From: Melaminivora suipulveris
GTDB lineage: Bacteria; Pseudomonadota; Gammaproteobacteria; Burkholderiales; Burkholderiaceae_C
Direction of reading: 5' to 3'
Assembly: GCF_003008575.1 (NCBI RefSeq)
Contig: NZ_CP027667.1
Span: 1,492,501 to 1,556,500, forward strand
DNA length: 64,000 nucleotides
Made by a program: the position numbers and the translations under genes. Shown here piece after piece: positions 12,769-21,630 of the stretch. The notes beneath the pieces were generated by a model. It had not been told where the DNA came from. It did not search any database and worked only from the letters and a program-made list of their open reading frames with translations. Positions within the stretch are counted from its first letter, which is position 1. Every line of letters starts with the position of its first letter.

Positions 12769-13494
12769 CTAATGGTCCTGGTGCTGCTGCCGAAATGCCC
12801 GCGCCTGGCTGAAGTGGCCGTTGCCGAGGAAGGGCAGCGGCGGCTTGGTGGCCGACAGCGGCGAGGGGTGGTTGGACACCAGCACCAGGTGGCCGCGGCC
12901 CGTAGGGATCAGCGCCCGCTTGGCCTGGGCGTGCGCGCCCCAGAGCATGAAGACCACCGGCCGCGCTCCCTGCGCCACGTGGCGGATGACGGCGTCGGTC
13001 AGTTGCTCCCAGCCCTTGCCGGCGTGGCTGGCCGCCTGGCCTTCTTCCACGGTGAGCGTGGTGTTGAGCAGCAGCACGCCGCCCTCGGCCCAGCGCACCA
13101 GGCTGCCGCCGGGATCGGGAAAGGGCGGCGGGGGCGTGCCCAGATCGCGCTGCATCTCCTTGAAGATGTTGCGCAGGGACGGCGGCACGCGCACGCCGGG
13201 ACGCACGGAAAACGCCAGCCCCTCGCCCTGGCCGCGGCCGTGGTACGGGTCCTGGCCCAGGATGACCACGCGCACGGCCTCCGGCGGCGTGAGCTGCAGC
13301 GCGCGCAGCGGCTGGGGCGGAAAGATCACCGCGCCCGCCTCCAGCCGCGCGCGCAGGAAGGCCAGCAGCGCCTGGCCGCGCGCGCTGGCGAAGAAGTCGT
13401 CGACCAGCGGCTGCCAGCCGGGCGCGACCGGCCAATCCAGCGGATTGGCGCTGCGCAGTTGCGCGGAATCGGCGGGCGGGGATGGATTTTTCAT
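12769..13494 (-). CDS. ung: Uracil-DNA glycosylase, family 1
   Basis: Removes uracil from DNA at the start of base-excision repair. It is 241 aa. The catalytic water-activating motif ILGQDPYHGRGQGEGLAFSV lies near residue 78, FMLWGAHAQAKRALI near 185 and the DNA-intercalation loop HPSPLSA near 210, all diagnostic for family 1. The start codon and its flank (ATGAAAAAT) coincide with the end of dispersed repeat copy C. Confidence 0.96.
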   Translation of the reverse strand: MKNPSPPADSAQLRSANPLDWPVAPGWQPLVDDFFASARGQALLAFLRARLEAGAVIFPPQPLRALQLTPPEAVRVVILGQDPYHGRGQGEGLAFSVRPGVRVPPSLRNIFKEMQRDLGTPPPPFPDPGGSLVRWAEGGVLLLNTTLTVEEGQAASHAGKGWEQLTDAVIRHVAQGARPVVFMLWGAHAQAKRALIPTGRGHLVLVSNHPSPLSATKPPLPFLGNGHFSQARAFRQQHQDH

Positions 13495-13553
13495 GAAAAC
13501 AGGCTTCAGTCGGCGTGGATCAACCGCTATGTGCTATTTATTCGATAGCAAAC
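13490..13553 (-). repeat. ATAGC-type dispersed repeat, copy C
   Basis: On the minus strand it reads GCTATCGAATAAATAGC, then GGTTGATCCACGCCGACTGA and GCCTGTTTTCATGAAAA. It supplies the final residues (LLSNK) and TAG of the diguanylate cyclase and the start codon of ung. Confidence 0.8.
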
Positions 13554-16224
13554 AAGCCCCGTCCACGGCGCGGTTGCGTCCGGCCACCTTGGCCTGGTAC
13601 AGGTGCCGGTCGGCGCAGGCCAGCAGGTCCTCGGGCGCGTGCTCGCCGTCGGGCACCAGCACGGCCACGCCGGCGCTCACCGTGACCACCGGCGCCGTGC
13701 TGGAGGCGCGGTGGGCGATCCCCAGCGCCTGCACCGCGCGGCACAGGGCTTCGGCCTTGGCCAGGGCGCCGGCGGCGTCGCTCTCGGGCAGCAGGCAGAC
13801 GAACTCCTCGCCGCCATAGCGCGCCACCACGTCGTGCGAGCGCGCCAGGCCCGAGCGCAGCGCGCCGGCGACGGCGCGCAGGCAGGCGTCGCCGGCCTGG
13901 TGGCCGTACGCGTCGTTGTATTGCTTGAAGTGGTCGATGTCGAACAGCACCAGCGCCAGGGGCTTGCGGCTGCGTCGGCAGCGGCGCCATTCCGCCGCCA
14001 GTGCCTGGTCGAAATGGCGCCGGTTGGCCACGCTGGTGAGGCTGTCCACGTAGGCCAGCTTGCGCAGCAGCTCGCTTTGCGCCTTCTGCTCGGTGCGGTC
14101 GAAGAAGGTCGCCAGGAAGTGGTCGCCGAACGCGAGCCCGCCGATGGCCATGGTGCGCTCGGTGCCGTCGCGTGCCGTGGTGCGGTATTCCTGCGGCTCG
14201 ATCTCGCCATTGCCCTGCGCGGCCTGCGCCACGGCACGCTCCCAGCTGCGCGCCACCTGCTCGCGGTAGCCCGGCTCGGGATAGGCGCGCCGCCACCAGT
14301 CCTGCAGCGTGGCCACCTCGGCCTCGGTGTAGCCGAAGTAGTCGAGAAAGCGCCGGTTGCGAAAGTACATGCGCCCGCTGCCGTCGACCATGCACAGGCC
14401 GAGGGGCATCTCGCTCATCAGGTGCTTGAGCAGGCGCTCGGTCTCCTGCAGCTGCAGCGCCTGCTGCTTGGCCTCGGTCACGTCCTGGATGTAGCCGTGC
14501 CACAGCAGCGCGCCGCTGGGCAGGCGCTGTGGGCGCGCATGGCCGCTGAGCCAGCGTTCGCCGCGCTCGGGCAGGAGGACCCGGTACTCGTGGCGCCAGG
14601 GCTGCAGCGAGTGCGCCGACGCCTCGATGCTGCCCTTCAATGCCTGCGCGTCGTCGGGGAGGATGCGGCCAAAGACCGGCAAGGCATCCTCGCGCAGCTG
14701 CTCGGGCGTGTAGCCGTAGACGTCCAGCGCGCCGGCGCTGGCGTAGGGGAAGGTGTTGCGCCCGTCGGCGTCGATCTGGTACTGATAGAGCATGCCCGGC
14801 ACCTGCGCGGCCAGCAGGTCCAGGCGCGCGCGCTCCTCGCCCTGCTCGGGCAGATCGCCGAAGGTGCCGACGAAATAGGTGGGCCGGCCCTGGCTGTCGC
14901 GCTCCAGCACGCGCCCGCGCGACAGCACCCAGCGCCAGCTGCCGTCCTTGCGGCGGATGCGGTGCGTGGCCTCATAGGACTGCGTATCGCCGCGCAGGTG
15001 GCGCGCCATCTGCGCCAGTACCTGTTCGCGCTCGTCGGGGTGCAGCCAGGCGCGCCAGTCCAGGCCATCGTCGGGTATTTCATCGTCGCCCCAGCCCAGC
15101 AGGCCCTTCCAGCCGGGGGAGAAGTAGGTCGGCTGGCCTTCGCCGCGCCACTCCCACACGCCCAGGCTGGTGGCCTGCAGCACGGCGCGCCAGCGCGCGC
15201 GCAGCTGCGCCTCCCTCTCTGCCAGGACGCGCGTGTGGCGGCGCAGCTCGCGGCGGCGCTGCTGAGCGACGTACAGCAGCGCCGCCGCGAGGGCGCCCAG
15301 CACCAGCCAGGCGGCGGCCAGCACCGCGGCGCCGGCGCGCCACTCGGCCAGCACGGCGTCCCACTCGCGCGCGGCGCTGGTCACGAAGGGCCTGTCCATG
15401 TGCAGGCCGGGCGGCTGAATGGTGCGCATCGCGGCCAGGTACTCGGTGGCGTCCTTGTCGGGCAGGAGCCGGCCACGCAGCTCGCTGATCGCCTCGCCGC
15501 TGGCGCGGTGGCGCGAAAACAGCGTCTGCGGCTGCCCCACGTCGATGCCGGGCGGCATCGGATGCTCGGAGGCCAGCAGAAAGCGCACGCCATCGCCGTG
15601 CACCAGCCCGGCGACCATGTCCGGCGCATAGCGCACGGATTCGAGCAGCGTCAGGAACTGCTCCGGATCCAGCGTGGCCATGACGGCGCCCGCGAACGAG
15701 CCGTCGTCCGCGCGCATGGTGCGCCCGAGCATCAGGTACCAGCCGCCGTCCAGCACCGCGCGAAACGGCGCGCCGACGATCAGCGCCTCGGGGTCGGTGG
15801 CGTCGCGCGCGGCGCGGTAGTAGTCGCGATAGGCGAAATTCTTGCCGATCAGCTCGTCGCGGTCGGAGGCCACCAGCGTGCCGTCGGCGTCGAGCATGCT
15901 GAGCGTGCGCACACCCGCCAGCGCCTCGCCGAAGGCGCGCAGCCGGGCGTTGACGCGCCGGCGCTCGGCGGTGTTGTCCGCAGTCGGCACGGGCTCCTCG
16001 GCCAGGCGTCCGAGCACGGTGTGGATGGCGCGCAGCTGGCGCGCCATGTTGTCGTGCACCATGCCGGTCTGCTGGCGCAGGTGGCGGCGCTCGGCCTTCA
16101 GGGTTTCCTGCCGGTCCCAGCAGACATAGACCACGCTCAGCACCCCCAGCACCAGCCACAAGGCGAACAGCCAGCGCCACTGCGTGGCGGGGCGGCTCAA
16201 GTTGGGGCGCAAGGTCGTGGACAC
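13534..16224 (-). CDS. Membrane diguanylate cyclase with periplasmic sensor and PAS domains
   Basis: Makes cyclic di-GMP from two GTP. It is about 896 aa. One transmembrane helix (about 15-36) and a second (about 295-318, ending LLYVAQQRRREL) bracket a 250-residue periplasmic sensor region. PAS-like domains follow at about 340-455, 460-590 and 595-720, then a GGDEF domain at about 728-890. The active motif is RYGGEEF (about 802-806), and RSHD five residues upstream is a canonical allosteric I-site. There is no EAL domain. The start is uncertain: GTG at 16224 is preferred over an in-frame TTG at 16281. It lies between trpC and ung on the same strand. Confidence 0.9.
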   Translation of the reverse strand: MSTTLRPNLSRPATQWRWLFALWLVLGVLSVVYVCWDRQETLKAERRHLRQQTGMVHDNMARQLRAIHTVLGRLAEEPVPTADNTAERRRVNARLRAFGEALAGVRTLSMLDADGTLVASDRDELIGKNFAYRDYYRAARDATDPEALIVGAPFRAVLDGGWYLMLGRTMRADDGSFAGAVMATLDPEQFLTLLESVRYAPDMVAGLVHGDGVRFLLASEHPMPPGIDVGQPQTLFSRHRASGEAISELRGRLLPDKDATEYLAAMRTIQPPGLHMDRPFVTSAAREWDAVLAEWRAGAAVLAAAWLVLGALAAALLYVAQQRRRELRRHTRVLAEREAQLRARWRAVLQATSLGVWEWRGEGQPTYFSPGWKGLLGWGDDEIPDDGLDWRAWLHPDEREQVLAQMARHLRGDTQSYEATHRIRRKDGSWRWVLSRGRVLERDSQGRPTYFVGTFGDLPEQGEERARLDLLAAQVPGMLYQYQIDADGRNTFPYASAGALDVYGYTPEQLREDALPVFGRILPDDAQALKGSIEASAHSLQPWRHEYRVLLPERGERWLSGHARPQRLPSGALLWHGYIQDVTEAKQQALQLQETERLLKHLMSEMPLGLCMVDGSGRMYFRNRRFLDYFGYTEAEVATLQDWWRRAYPEPGYREQVARSWERAVAQAAQGNGEIEPQEYRTTARDGTERTMAIGGLAFGDHFLATFFDRTEQKAQSELLRKLAYVDSLTSVANRRHFDQALAAEWRRCRRSRKPLALVLFDIDHFKQYNDAYGHQAGDACLRAVAGALRSGLARSHDVVARYGGEEFVCLLPESDAAGALAKAEALCRAVQALGIAHRASSTAPVVTVSAGVAVLVPDGEHAPEDLLACADRHLYQAKVAGRNRAVDGACLLSNK

Positions 16225-16342
16225 GGGACGGGCGGGTGGCGGAAGCGGTCGGAACGGACCCGCCCCGACGCGGGGCGTCAAGCCATTGTAGGGAGGCCGC
16301 GCACGCCGCAGCCGGGTAAAACGCGCAGCCTGGCGCAGGCCC

Positions 16343-17143
16343 TCAGCCGAACAGCCGCGCCAGCGCCAGGCCCGGCTCGTCCTCGCGCATGAAGGCTTCG
16401 CCCACCAAAAAGGCCTGTACGCCGGCGTCCCGCAGCCGCCGCACGTCCTCCCGCGTGGCGATGCCCGACTCGGCCACCAGCAGGCGATCTTCCGGCACCT
16501 CGCGGCGCAGGGCGAGGGTGGTGTCCAGGCTGACTTCGAAGGTGCGCAGGTCGCGATTGTTGATGCCGATGAGCGGCGTCCTCAGGGCCAGCGCACGCTC
16601 CAGCTCGCGCGCGTCGTGCACCTCGACCAGCACGGCCATGTCCAGGCTCCTCGCGATGGCCTCCAGCTCGGCCATCAAACCGTCCTCCAGGCAGGCGGCG
16701 ATCAGCAGGACGCAGTCGGCCCCCAGGGCGCGCGACTCGTAGATCTGGTAGGGATCGACCATGAAATCCTTGCGCAGCACCGGCAGGGCGCAGCTGGCGC
16801 GCGCCTGCTTGAGGTAGTCGCCCTGCCCCTGGAAGTACTGGCGGTCGGTCAGCACCGACAGGCAGGCGGCGCTCACGCGGCCGTCGCCCTCGGCGTAGCT
16901 TTGCGCGATGTCGGCGGGGATGAAGTCCTGGCGGATCACGCCCTTGCTGGGGCTGGCTTTCTTGATCTCGGCGATCACGGCCGCCTGGCCGGCGGCCATT
17001 TTTGCGCGCAGCGCGCCCGTGAAGTCGCGCGTCAGCACGCGGCTTTCCGCGTCGCGGCGCATCTCGGCCAGGGGCAGGCGCTTCTTGGCGGCGGCGACTT
17101 CCTCGCGCTTGGTCTCGCAGATTGTTTGCAGGATGTCGGACAT
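16343..17143 (-). CDS. trpC: Indole-3-glycerol phosphate synthase
   Basis: Closes the indole ring by decarboxylating CdRP in tryptophan synthesis. It is 266 aa, the monofunctional type (not fused to TrpF). The TIM-barrel motifs [15 protein letters not shown] (catalytic Lys), [39 protein letters not shown] and AESGI are all in order. The ATG at 17143 follows the small membrane protein gene by 17 bases. It is the last trp gene here; trpF, trpB and trpA are not in the window. Confidence 0.97.
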   Translation of the reverse strand: MSDILQTICETKREEVAAAKKRLPLAEMRRDAESRVLTRDFTGALRAKMAAGQAAVIAEIKKASPSKGVIRQDFIPADIAQSYAEGDGRVSAACLSVLTDRQYFQGQGDYLKQARASCALPVLRKDFMVDPYQIYESRALGADCVLLIAACLEDGLMAELEAIARSLDMAVLVEVHDARELERALALRTPLIGINNRDLRTFEVSLDTTLALRREVPEDRLLVAESGIATREDVRRLRDAGVQAFLVGEAFMREDEPGLALARLFG

Positions 17144-17160
17144 GGGACCTCGGTGAATGT

Positions 17161-17319
17161 TCAGGACTCGCCTGCGCCCCCGGGCGGAGGCGGCGGCGCG
17201 CGCAGCACGCGGCGGATGGCCAGGTGCAGCGCAACCGCCACGACGATGAATAGCAGCGACACGCCCAGCACGATCCAGGTGCCGCTGTCGCGCCAGATGG
17301 GAGCGTCCCACAGGCTCAT
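17161..17319 (-). CDS. 52-aa single-pass membrane protein inside the trp operon
   Basis: Very small protein with one central hydrophobic helix ([20 protein letters not shown], residues 15-34), a basic segment ([12 protein letters not shown]) and a short Gly/Ser tail. No signal-peptide cleavage site is visible, so it is probably an anchored microprotein with the C-terminus in the cytoplasm. It sits with 16-17 base gaps between trpD and trpC, so it must be co-transcribed. I do not recognise a family or function. Confidence 0.65.
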   Translation of the reverse strand: MSLWDAPIWRDSGTWIVLGVSLLFIVVAVALHLAIRRVLRAPPPPPGGAGES

Positions 17320-17335
17320 GCCGCGCCCCGTGCGT

Positions 17336-18385
17336 TCACGCGGCGGCGGCCGGCTGCGCCAGCGCCTGGGTGTGCGCCACCAGGGCCTGCAGGCGCCCCA
17401 GCGCAGCGCCGCTGTCGATGGCGGCCTGGGCGCGCGCCAGCCCATCGGCGATGTCCGGCGCGACGCCGGCGACGTACAGCGCCGCGCCGGCGTTCAGGCA
17501 CACGATGTCGCGCGCCGGGCCCTGCGCGCCTTCGAGCACCTGCATCAGCAGGGCGCGCGATTGCTCCGGGTTGTCCACGCGCAGCGCGCGCGTGCCGGCC
17601 ATGCGCAGGCCGAAGTCCTCGGGGTGGATCTCGTACTCGCGCACCACGCCATCCTTCAGCTCGCCCACCAGCGTGCCGGCACCCAGGCTGATCTCGTCCA
17701 GCCCGTCGCGGCCATAGACGACCAGCGCGCGCTCGGCGCCCAGGCGCTGCAGCGCGCGCACCTGGATGCCCACCAGGTCCTCGTGGAACACGCCCATCAG
17801 GATGTTGGGCGCGCCGGCCGGGTTGGTGAGCGGCCCCAGGATGTTGAACAAGGTGCGCACGCCCAGCTCGCGCCGCACAGGGGCGACGTTCTTCATCGCC
17901 GGGTGGTGGCTGGGGGCGAACATGAAGCCGATGCCGACCTCGCGGATGCACGCCGCCACCTGTTCAGGGGCCAGCATGATGTTCACGCCCAGCGCCTCCA
18001 TGGCGTCGGCGCTGCCGGATTTGCTGCTGACGCTGCGCCCGCCGTGCTTGCTGACGCGCGCGCCTGCGGCGGCGATCACGAAGGTGGCGCAGGTGGAGAT
18101 GTTGAAAGTGCCCGCGCCGTCGCCGCCGGTGCCGACGATGTCCACCAGATGCCGCGCATCGGGCACGTGCACCTTGCGCGCGAACTCGCGCATGACCTGC
18201 GCGGCAGCGGTGATCTCGCCAATCGTCTCCTTCTTCACGCGCAGGCCGGTGAGGATGGCCGCCGTCATGACCGGCGAGAGCTCGCCGCCCATGATCATGC
18301 GCATCAGGTGCAGCATCTCGTCATGGAAGATCTCGCGGTGCTCGATGGTGCGCTGCAGGGCTTCCTGCGGGGTGATGGGAGTCAT
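17336..18385 (-). CDS. trpD: Anthranilate phosphoribosyltransferase
   Basis: Transfers the phosphoribosyl group of PRPP to anthranilate. It is 349 aa. The glycine-rich PRPP motif [19 protein letters not shown] and [21 protein letters not shown] are at residues 78-120, with [20 protein letters not shown] further on. The ATG at 18385 is chosen because AAAGGAG lies 10 bases upstream. The 93-base gap from trpG is filled by dispersed repeat copy D, which also contributes to this ribosome-binding site region. Confidence 0.97.
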   Translation of the reverse strand: MTPITPQEALQRTIEHREIFHDEMLHLMRMIMGGELSPVMTAAILTGLRVKKETIGEITAAAQVMREFARKVHVPDARHLVDIVGTGGDGAGTFNISTCATFVIAAAGARVSKHGGRSVSSKSGSADAMEALGVNIMLAPEQVAACIREVGIGFMFAPSHHPAMKNVAPVRRELGVRTLFNILGPLTNPAGAPNILMGVFHEDLVGIQVRALQRLGAERALVVYGRDGLDEISLGAGTLVGELKDGVVREYEIHPEDFGLRMAGTRALRVDNPEQSRALLMQVLEGAQGPARDIVCLNAGAALYVAGVAPDIADGLARAQAAIDSGAALGRLQALVAHTQALAQPAAAA

Positions 18386-18396
18386 GTGGCTATTGC

Positions 18397-18460
18397 TCCT
18401 TTTTTCATAGCTACGGGCCATTGATACACGCCGACTGAAGGCCGATTGGGCTTGAAAACC
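18397..18460 (+). repeat. ATAGC-type dispersed repeat, copy D
   Basis: On the plus strand it reads TTTTTTCATAGCTACGGGCC, then ATTGATACACGCCGACTGAA and GGGCTTGAAAACC. It lies within the trp operon between trpG and trpD, inverted relative to transcription. Confidence 0.8.
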
Positions 18461-18478
18461 GTCCAGCGGCGCGATCCG

Positions 18479-19069
18479 TCAGGCCTTTTGCTCCAGGAAG
18501 TTCCTCAGCATGGCGTGGCCGTGCTCGGTCAGGATGCTCTCGGGGTGGAACTGCACGCCCTCGATGGCCAGCTGCCTGTGGCGCACGCCCATGATCTCGC
18601 CATCCTCGGTCCAGGCGGTCACTTCCAGCGCCTCGGGGCAGCTGTCGCGCTCGATGGCCAGCGAGTGGTAGCGGTTCACGGTGAATTCGCGCGGCAGGCC
18701 GGCGAACACGCCTTGCTGCGTGGTGGTGATGGTGCTGGTCTTGCCGTGCATCAGCTGCCGCGCGCGCACCACGTTGCCGCCGAACGCCGCGCCGATCGCC
18801 TGATGCCCCAGGCACACGCCCAGGATGGGCAGCCTGCCGGCGAAGTGCCGGATGGCCGCGACCGAGACGCCGGCCTCGGCCGGCGAGCAGGGGCCGGGCG
18901 AGATGACCAGCCGGTCAGGCGCCTGGGCCTCGATGCCGGCCAGGTCGATCTCGTCGTTGCGAAACACCTGCACCTGCGCGCCCAGCTCGGCCAGGTACTG
19001 CACGATGTTCCAGGTGAAGCTGTCGTAGTTGTCGACCATCAGCACGCGGGTCGTGGTGCGTTGCGTCAT
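18479..19069 (-). CDS. trpG: Anthranilate synthase component II (glutamine amidotransferase)
   Basis: Supplies ammonia from glutamine to TrpE. It is 196 aa. The triad is visible: nucleophile in [10 protein letters not shown] and the His/Glu pair in [13 protein letters not shown], plus [15 protein letters not shown] at the N-terminus. The ATG at 19069 overlaps the trpE stop (ATGA), implying translational coupling and equal subunit amounts. It could also serve as PabA for folate synthesis, since no separate pabA is seen here. Confidence 0.97.
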   Translation of the reverse strand: MTQRTTTRVLMVDNYDSFTWNIVQYLAELGAQVQVFRNDEIDLAGIEAQAPDRLVISPGPCSPAEAGVSVAAIRHFAGRLPILGVCLGHQAIGAAFGGNVVRARQLMHGKTSTITTTQQGVFAGLPREFTVNRYHSLAIERDSCPEALEVTAWTEDGEIMGVRHRQLAIEGVQFHPESILTEHGHAMLRNFLEQKA

Positions 19070-20565
19070 TCCAGGCCCTCCTCGACCAGTTCCGCCGCAC
19101 GCAGCAGCGCGCGCGCCTTGTGCTCGGTTTCCTTCCATTCCAGCTCGGGCACCGAGTCGGCCACCACGCCGGCCGCCGCCTGCACGAACAGTTCGCCGTC
19201 CTTGACGATGGCGGTGCGGATGGCGATCGCCACGTCCATGTCGCCGGCGAAGCTGAGATAGCCGCAGGCGCCGCCATAGATGCCGCGCTTGACGGGCTCC
19301 AGCTGGTCGATCAGCTCCATGGCGTGTACCTTGGGTGCGCCGGTCAGGGTGCCGGCGGGGAAGGTGGCGCGCAGCACGTCCATGCTGCTCATGCCGTCCT
19401 GCAGGATGCCCTCGACGTTGCTGACGATGTGCATGACGTGGCTGTAGCGCTCCACGGCAAAGGCTTCGGTGACCTTCACGCTGCCGGTCTTGGCGATGCG
19501 GCCGATGTCGTTGCGCGCCAGGTCGATCAGCATGACGTGCTCGGCGCGCTCCTTGGGGTCGTGGATCAGCTCCTGCTCGATGGCCCTGTCTGCCTCAGGC
19601 GTGGCGCCGCGCGCGCGCGTGCCGGCCAGGGGCCGGATGGTCACTTTCTGCCCCTCTGGCGTGGCCTCCTGGCGCACCAGGATCTCGGGGCTGGCGCCCA
19701 CCACGTGGAAGTCGCCGAAGTGGTAGTAGTACATGTAGGGCGAGGGGTTGAGCGAGCGCAGCGCGCGGTACAGGCTCAAGGGGCTCTCGGTATAGCGCTT
19801 GTGCATGCGCTGGCCGACCTGCACCTGCATGAAATCGCCCGCGGCGATCAGCTCCTTGGCGCGCAGCACCGCCGCCAGGTAGTCCTGCTTGGCGAAGCTG
19901 CGCTGCACCGGATGCGATTCGCCCGCGCGCACCTGCGGCGCGCTGACCGAATACCTGAGCTGGTCCTTGAGCTCGCGCAGGCGCTTCTTGGCCCTCGCGA
20001 ACGCCTCGGGCTGGCCTGGGTCGGCGTAGACGATCAAATACAGCTTGCCCGACAGGTTGTCGATCACGGCCAGCTCCTCGCACTGCAGCAGCAGGATGTC
20101 CGGGCAGCCCAGGGTGTCGGGCGGGCAGGAGTTCTCCAGCTTTTTCTCGATGTAGCGCACCGCGTCGTAGCCGAAGTAGCCGGCCAGGCCCCCGCAAAAG
20201 CGCGGCAGGCCGGGGCGCAGTGCGACCTTGAAGCGCTTTTGGTACTCGCTGATGAAGTCGAGCGGGTTGCCGGAGTGCGTCTCGGTGACCTGGCCGTCGG
20301 TCACCACCTCGGTTTTCGCCGCGGCGCCGAAGCCGCTGGCGCGCAGCAGCGTGCGCGCCGGCAGGCCGATGAAGCTGTAGCGCCCGAAGCGCTCGCCGCC
20401 GACGACGGATTCGAGCAGAAAGCTGTGCGCGCCGTCGCCCCTGGCGTGGGCCAGCTTCAGGTACAGCGACAGCGGGGTTTCCAGATCCGCGAACGCCTCG
20501 GCGATCAGCGGGATGCGGTTGTAGCCCTCGCGGGCCAGGCTTTTGAATTCAAGTTCGGTGATCAC
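19066..20565 (-). CDS. trpE: Anthranilate synthase component I
   Basis: Converts chorismate and ammonia to anthranilate, the first committed step to tryptophan. It is 499 aa. N-terminal LLES (feedback-site region), then the chorismate-binding core: [34 protein letters not shown] and [19 protein letters not shown]. The start is taken as GTG at 20565 because the family begins with (M)[10 protein letters not shown]; the upstream in-frame GTG at 20598 would add 11 unrelated residues. A 13-codon reading frame ends across this GTG (GTGA). Confidence 0.95.
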   Translation of the reverse strand: MITELEFKSLAREGYNRIPLIAEAFADLETPLSLYLKLAHARGDGAHSFLLESVVGGERFGRYSFIGLPARTLLRASGFGAAAKTEVVTDGQVTETHSGNPLDFISEYQKRFKVALRPGLPRFCGGLAGYFGYDAVRYIEKKLENSCPPDTLGCPDILLLQCEELAVIDNLSGKLYLIVYADPGQPEAFARAKKRLRELKDQLRYSVSAPQVRAGESHPVQRSFAKQDYLAAVLRAKELIAAGDFMQVQVGQRMHKRYTESPLSLYRALRSLNPSPYMYYYHFGDFHVVGASPEILVRQEATPEGQKVTIRPLAGTRARGATPEADRAIEQELIHDPKERAEHVMLIDLARNDIGRIAKTGSVKVTEAFAVERYSHVMHIVSNVEGILQDGMSSMDVLRATFPAGTLTGAPKVHAMELIDQLEPVKRGIYGGACGYLSFAGDMDVAIAIRTAIVKDGELFVQAAAGVVADSVPELEWKETEHKARALLRAAELVEEGLE

Positions 20566-20603
20566 GCAAGAGGATTCCCAGCGGGGGCGGCGCGCCACGC
20601 CAT
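20562..20603 (-). other. 13-codon upstream reading frame overlapping the trpE start
   Basis: ATG at 20603 opens a short frame ([13 protein letters not shown]) whose TGA overlaps the trpE GTG as GTGA. It has one Trp codon only and no visible terminator/antiterminator pair, so it is not a classical attenuator leader, but it could couple translation into trpE. It may simply be chance. Confidence 0.25.
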
Positions 20604-20856
20604 GGCGGGCAGTGGGTGGGTGGACGCCGCGGGTTCAATCGGTCCGGCAGCGACGCGCCGGCTCGGGCGGCGCTGCCTCGGGCGCACGCTGGGGGTGCGG
20701 CCCAGGTGCATCGGTCACGGGTTCATGGATGCAGGCTTGCGCCAGGGCCAGGCTCCCCGGTCGCTGCGACCCGCAATGAATGTGCGATGCATGAACATGA
20801 TGGCCGCAAAGTGTAGCAAAGCGGCCCGCACCGGCCCGCGGGCGCGGAAAACCCTA
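20604..20856. other. Divergent spacer, trpE to the chalcone-isomerase-like gene
   Basis: About 250 bases with no convincing gene, repeat or structured RNA. It must contain the trp promoter on the minus strand, but I cannot pick out -35/-10 boxes with confidence. Confidence 0.4.
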
Positions 20857-20884
20857 TTGCTTGGCCCCTCTGAACAGGTAACAT
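20857..20884 (+). promoter_or_regulatory. Likely sigma-70 promoter of the chalcone-isomerase-like gene
   Basis: TTGCTT (-35) and TAACAT (-10) are 16 bases apart, 44 bases before the ATG at 20928, in a locally AT-richer stretch. A GAGGAG ribosome site follows at 20914-20919. Confidence 0.5.
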
Positions 20885-20927
20885 TCTGAAAAAAGCACGG
20901 ACGTTCTTTTTTTGAGGAGTTGCGTTC

Positions 20928-21533
20928 ATGTCCTTCATCTCTCGCCGCCTCGTGCTGCACTGGTGCAGCACCCTGGCCCTGTCGTTCGCCGCCCCTGTCC
21001 TGGCGCAAGCCGCCGAGCCTGTGCAGGCCGGCGGCGTGAGCTTTGCGCCCACGGCGCTGGTCGATGGCCGCACCCTGATGCTCAACGGCGCCGGCGTACG
21101 CTACAAGGCGGTCTTCAAGGTCTACGCCGCAGGCCTGTACCTGGAAAAGAAGGCCGCCACGGCCGCCGAAGTGCTGGGCCACAAGGGTGCCAAGCGCCTG
21201 GCCGTGACCATGCTGCGCGACATCGACTCCAGCGAGCTGGGCAAGCTGTTCTCGCGCGGCATGGAGGACAACCTGGACCGCAGCACCTTCTCCCGCCTGG
21301 TGCCAGGGGTGCTGCGCATGAGCCAGATTTTTTCCGAGCACAAGATGCTCAAGGCCGGCGACACCTTCGTGATCGACTGGCTGCCGGGCACCGGTACTTT
21401 GATCACCGTCAAGGACAAGCCGCAGGGCGCGCCGTTTCGCGAGCCCGAGTTCTTCGACGCCCTGTTGTCCATCTGGCTGGGCAACCAGCCGGCGGACTGG
21501 CAGCTCAAGGACGCGCTGCTGGGCAAGGGCTGA
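20928..21533 (+). CDS. Secreted chalcone-isomerase-like protein
   Basis: A 201 aa protein with a signal peptide ending at about residue 28 (SFAAPVLAQAAE) and one chalcone-isomerase-fold domain: YKAVFKVYAAGLYLEKKAAT, MLRDIDSSELGKLFSRGMEDN and LPGTGTLITVKDKPQGAPFR. Bacterial members of this fold are periplasmic, and their ligand or reaction is mostly unknown; flavonoid isomerase activity should not be assumed. It is a single gene with its own promoter and a strong ribosome site. Confidence 0.85.
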   Translation: MSFISRRLVLHWCSTLALSFAAPVLAQAAEPVQAGGVSFAPTALVDGRTLMLNGAGVRYKAVFKVYAAGLYLEKKAATAAEVLGHKGAKRLAVTMLRDIDSSELGKLFSRGMEDNLDRSTFSRLVPGVLRMSQIFSEHKMLKAGDTFVIDWLPGTGTLITVKDKPQGAPFREPEFFDALLSIWLGNQPADWQLKDALLGKG

Positions 21534-21630
21534 ACGGCGGAAAAGCCCGCCCTTTCAGGGCTACGGGACTGGTATGACCCTGTCTCATCGAGACTACAGT
21601 TCGCTCCATCAGTAACTTCAGGGGCGCAGT

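Noticed and set aside
13603..16392. A 929-codon plus-strand frame opposite the diguanylate cyclase
   Set aside because: Shadow; the minus strand encodes PAS and GGDEF domains with intact motifs.
21538..21566. Terminator after the chalcone-isomerase-like gene
   Set aside because: The GGCGG/CCGCC stem is only 5 bp with no T-run; too weak to list.
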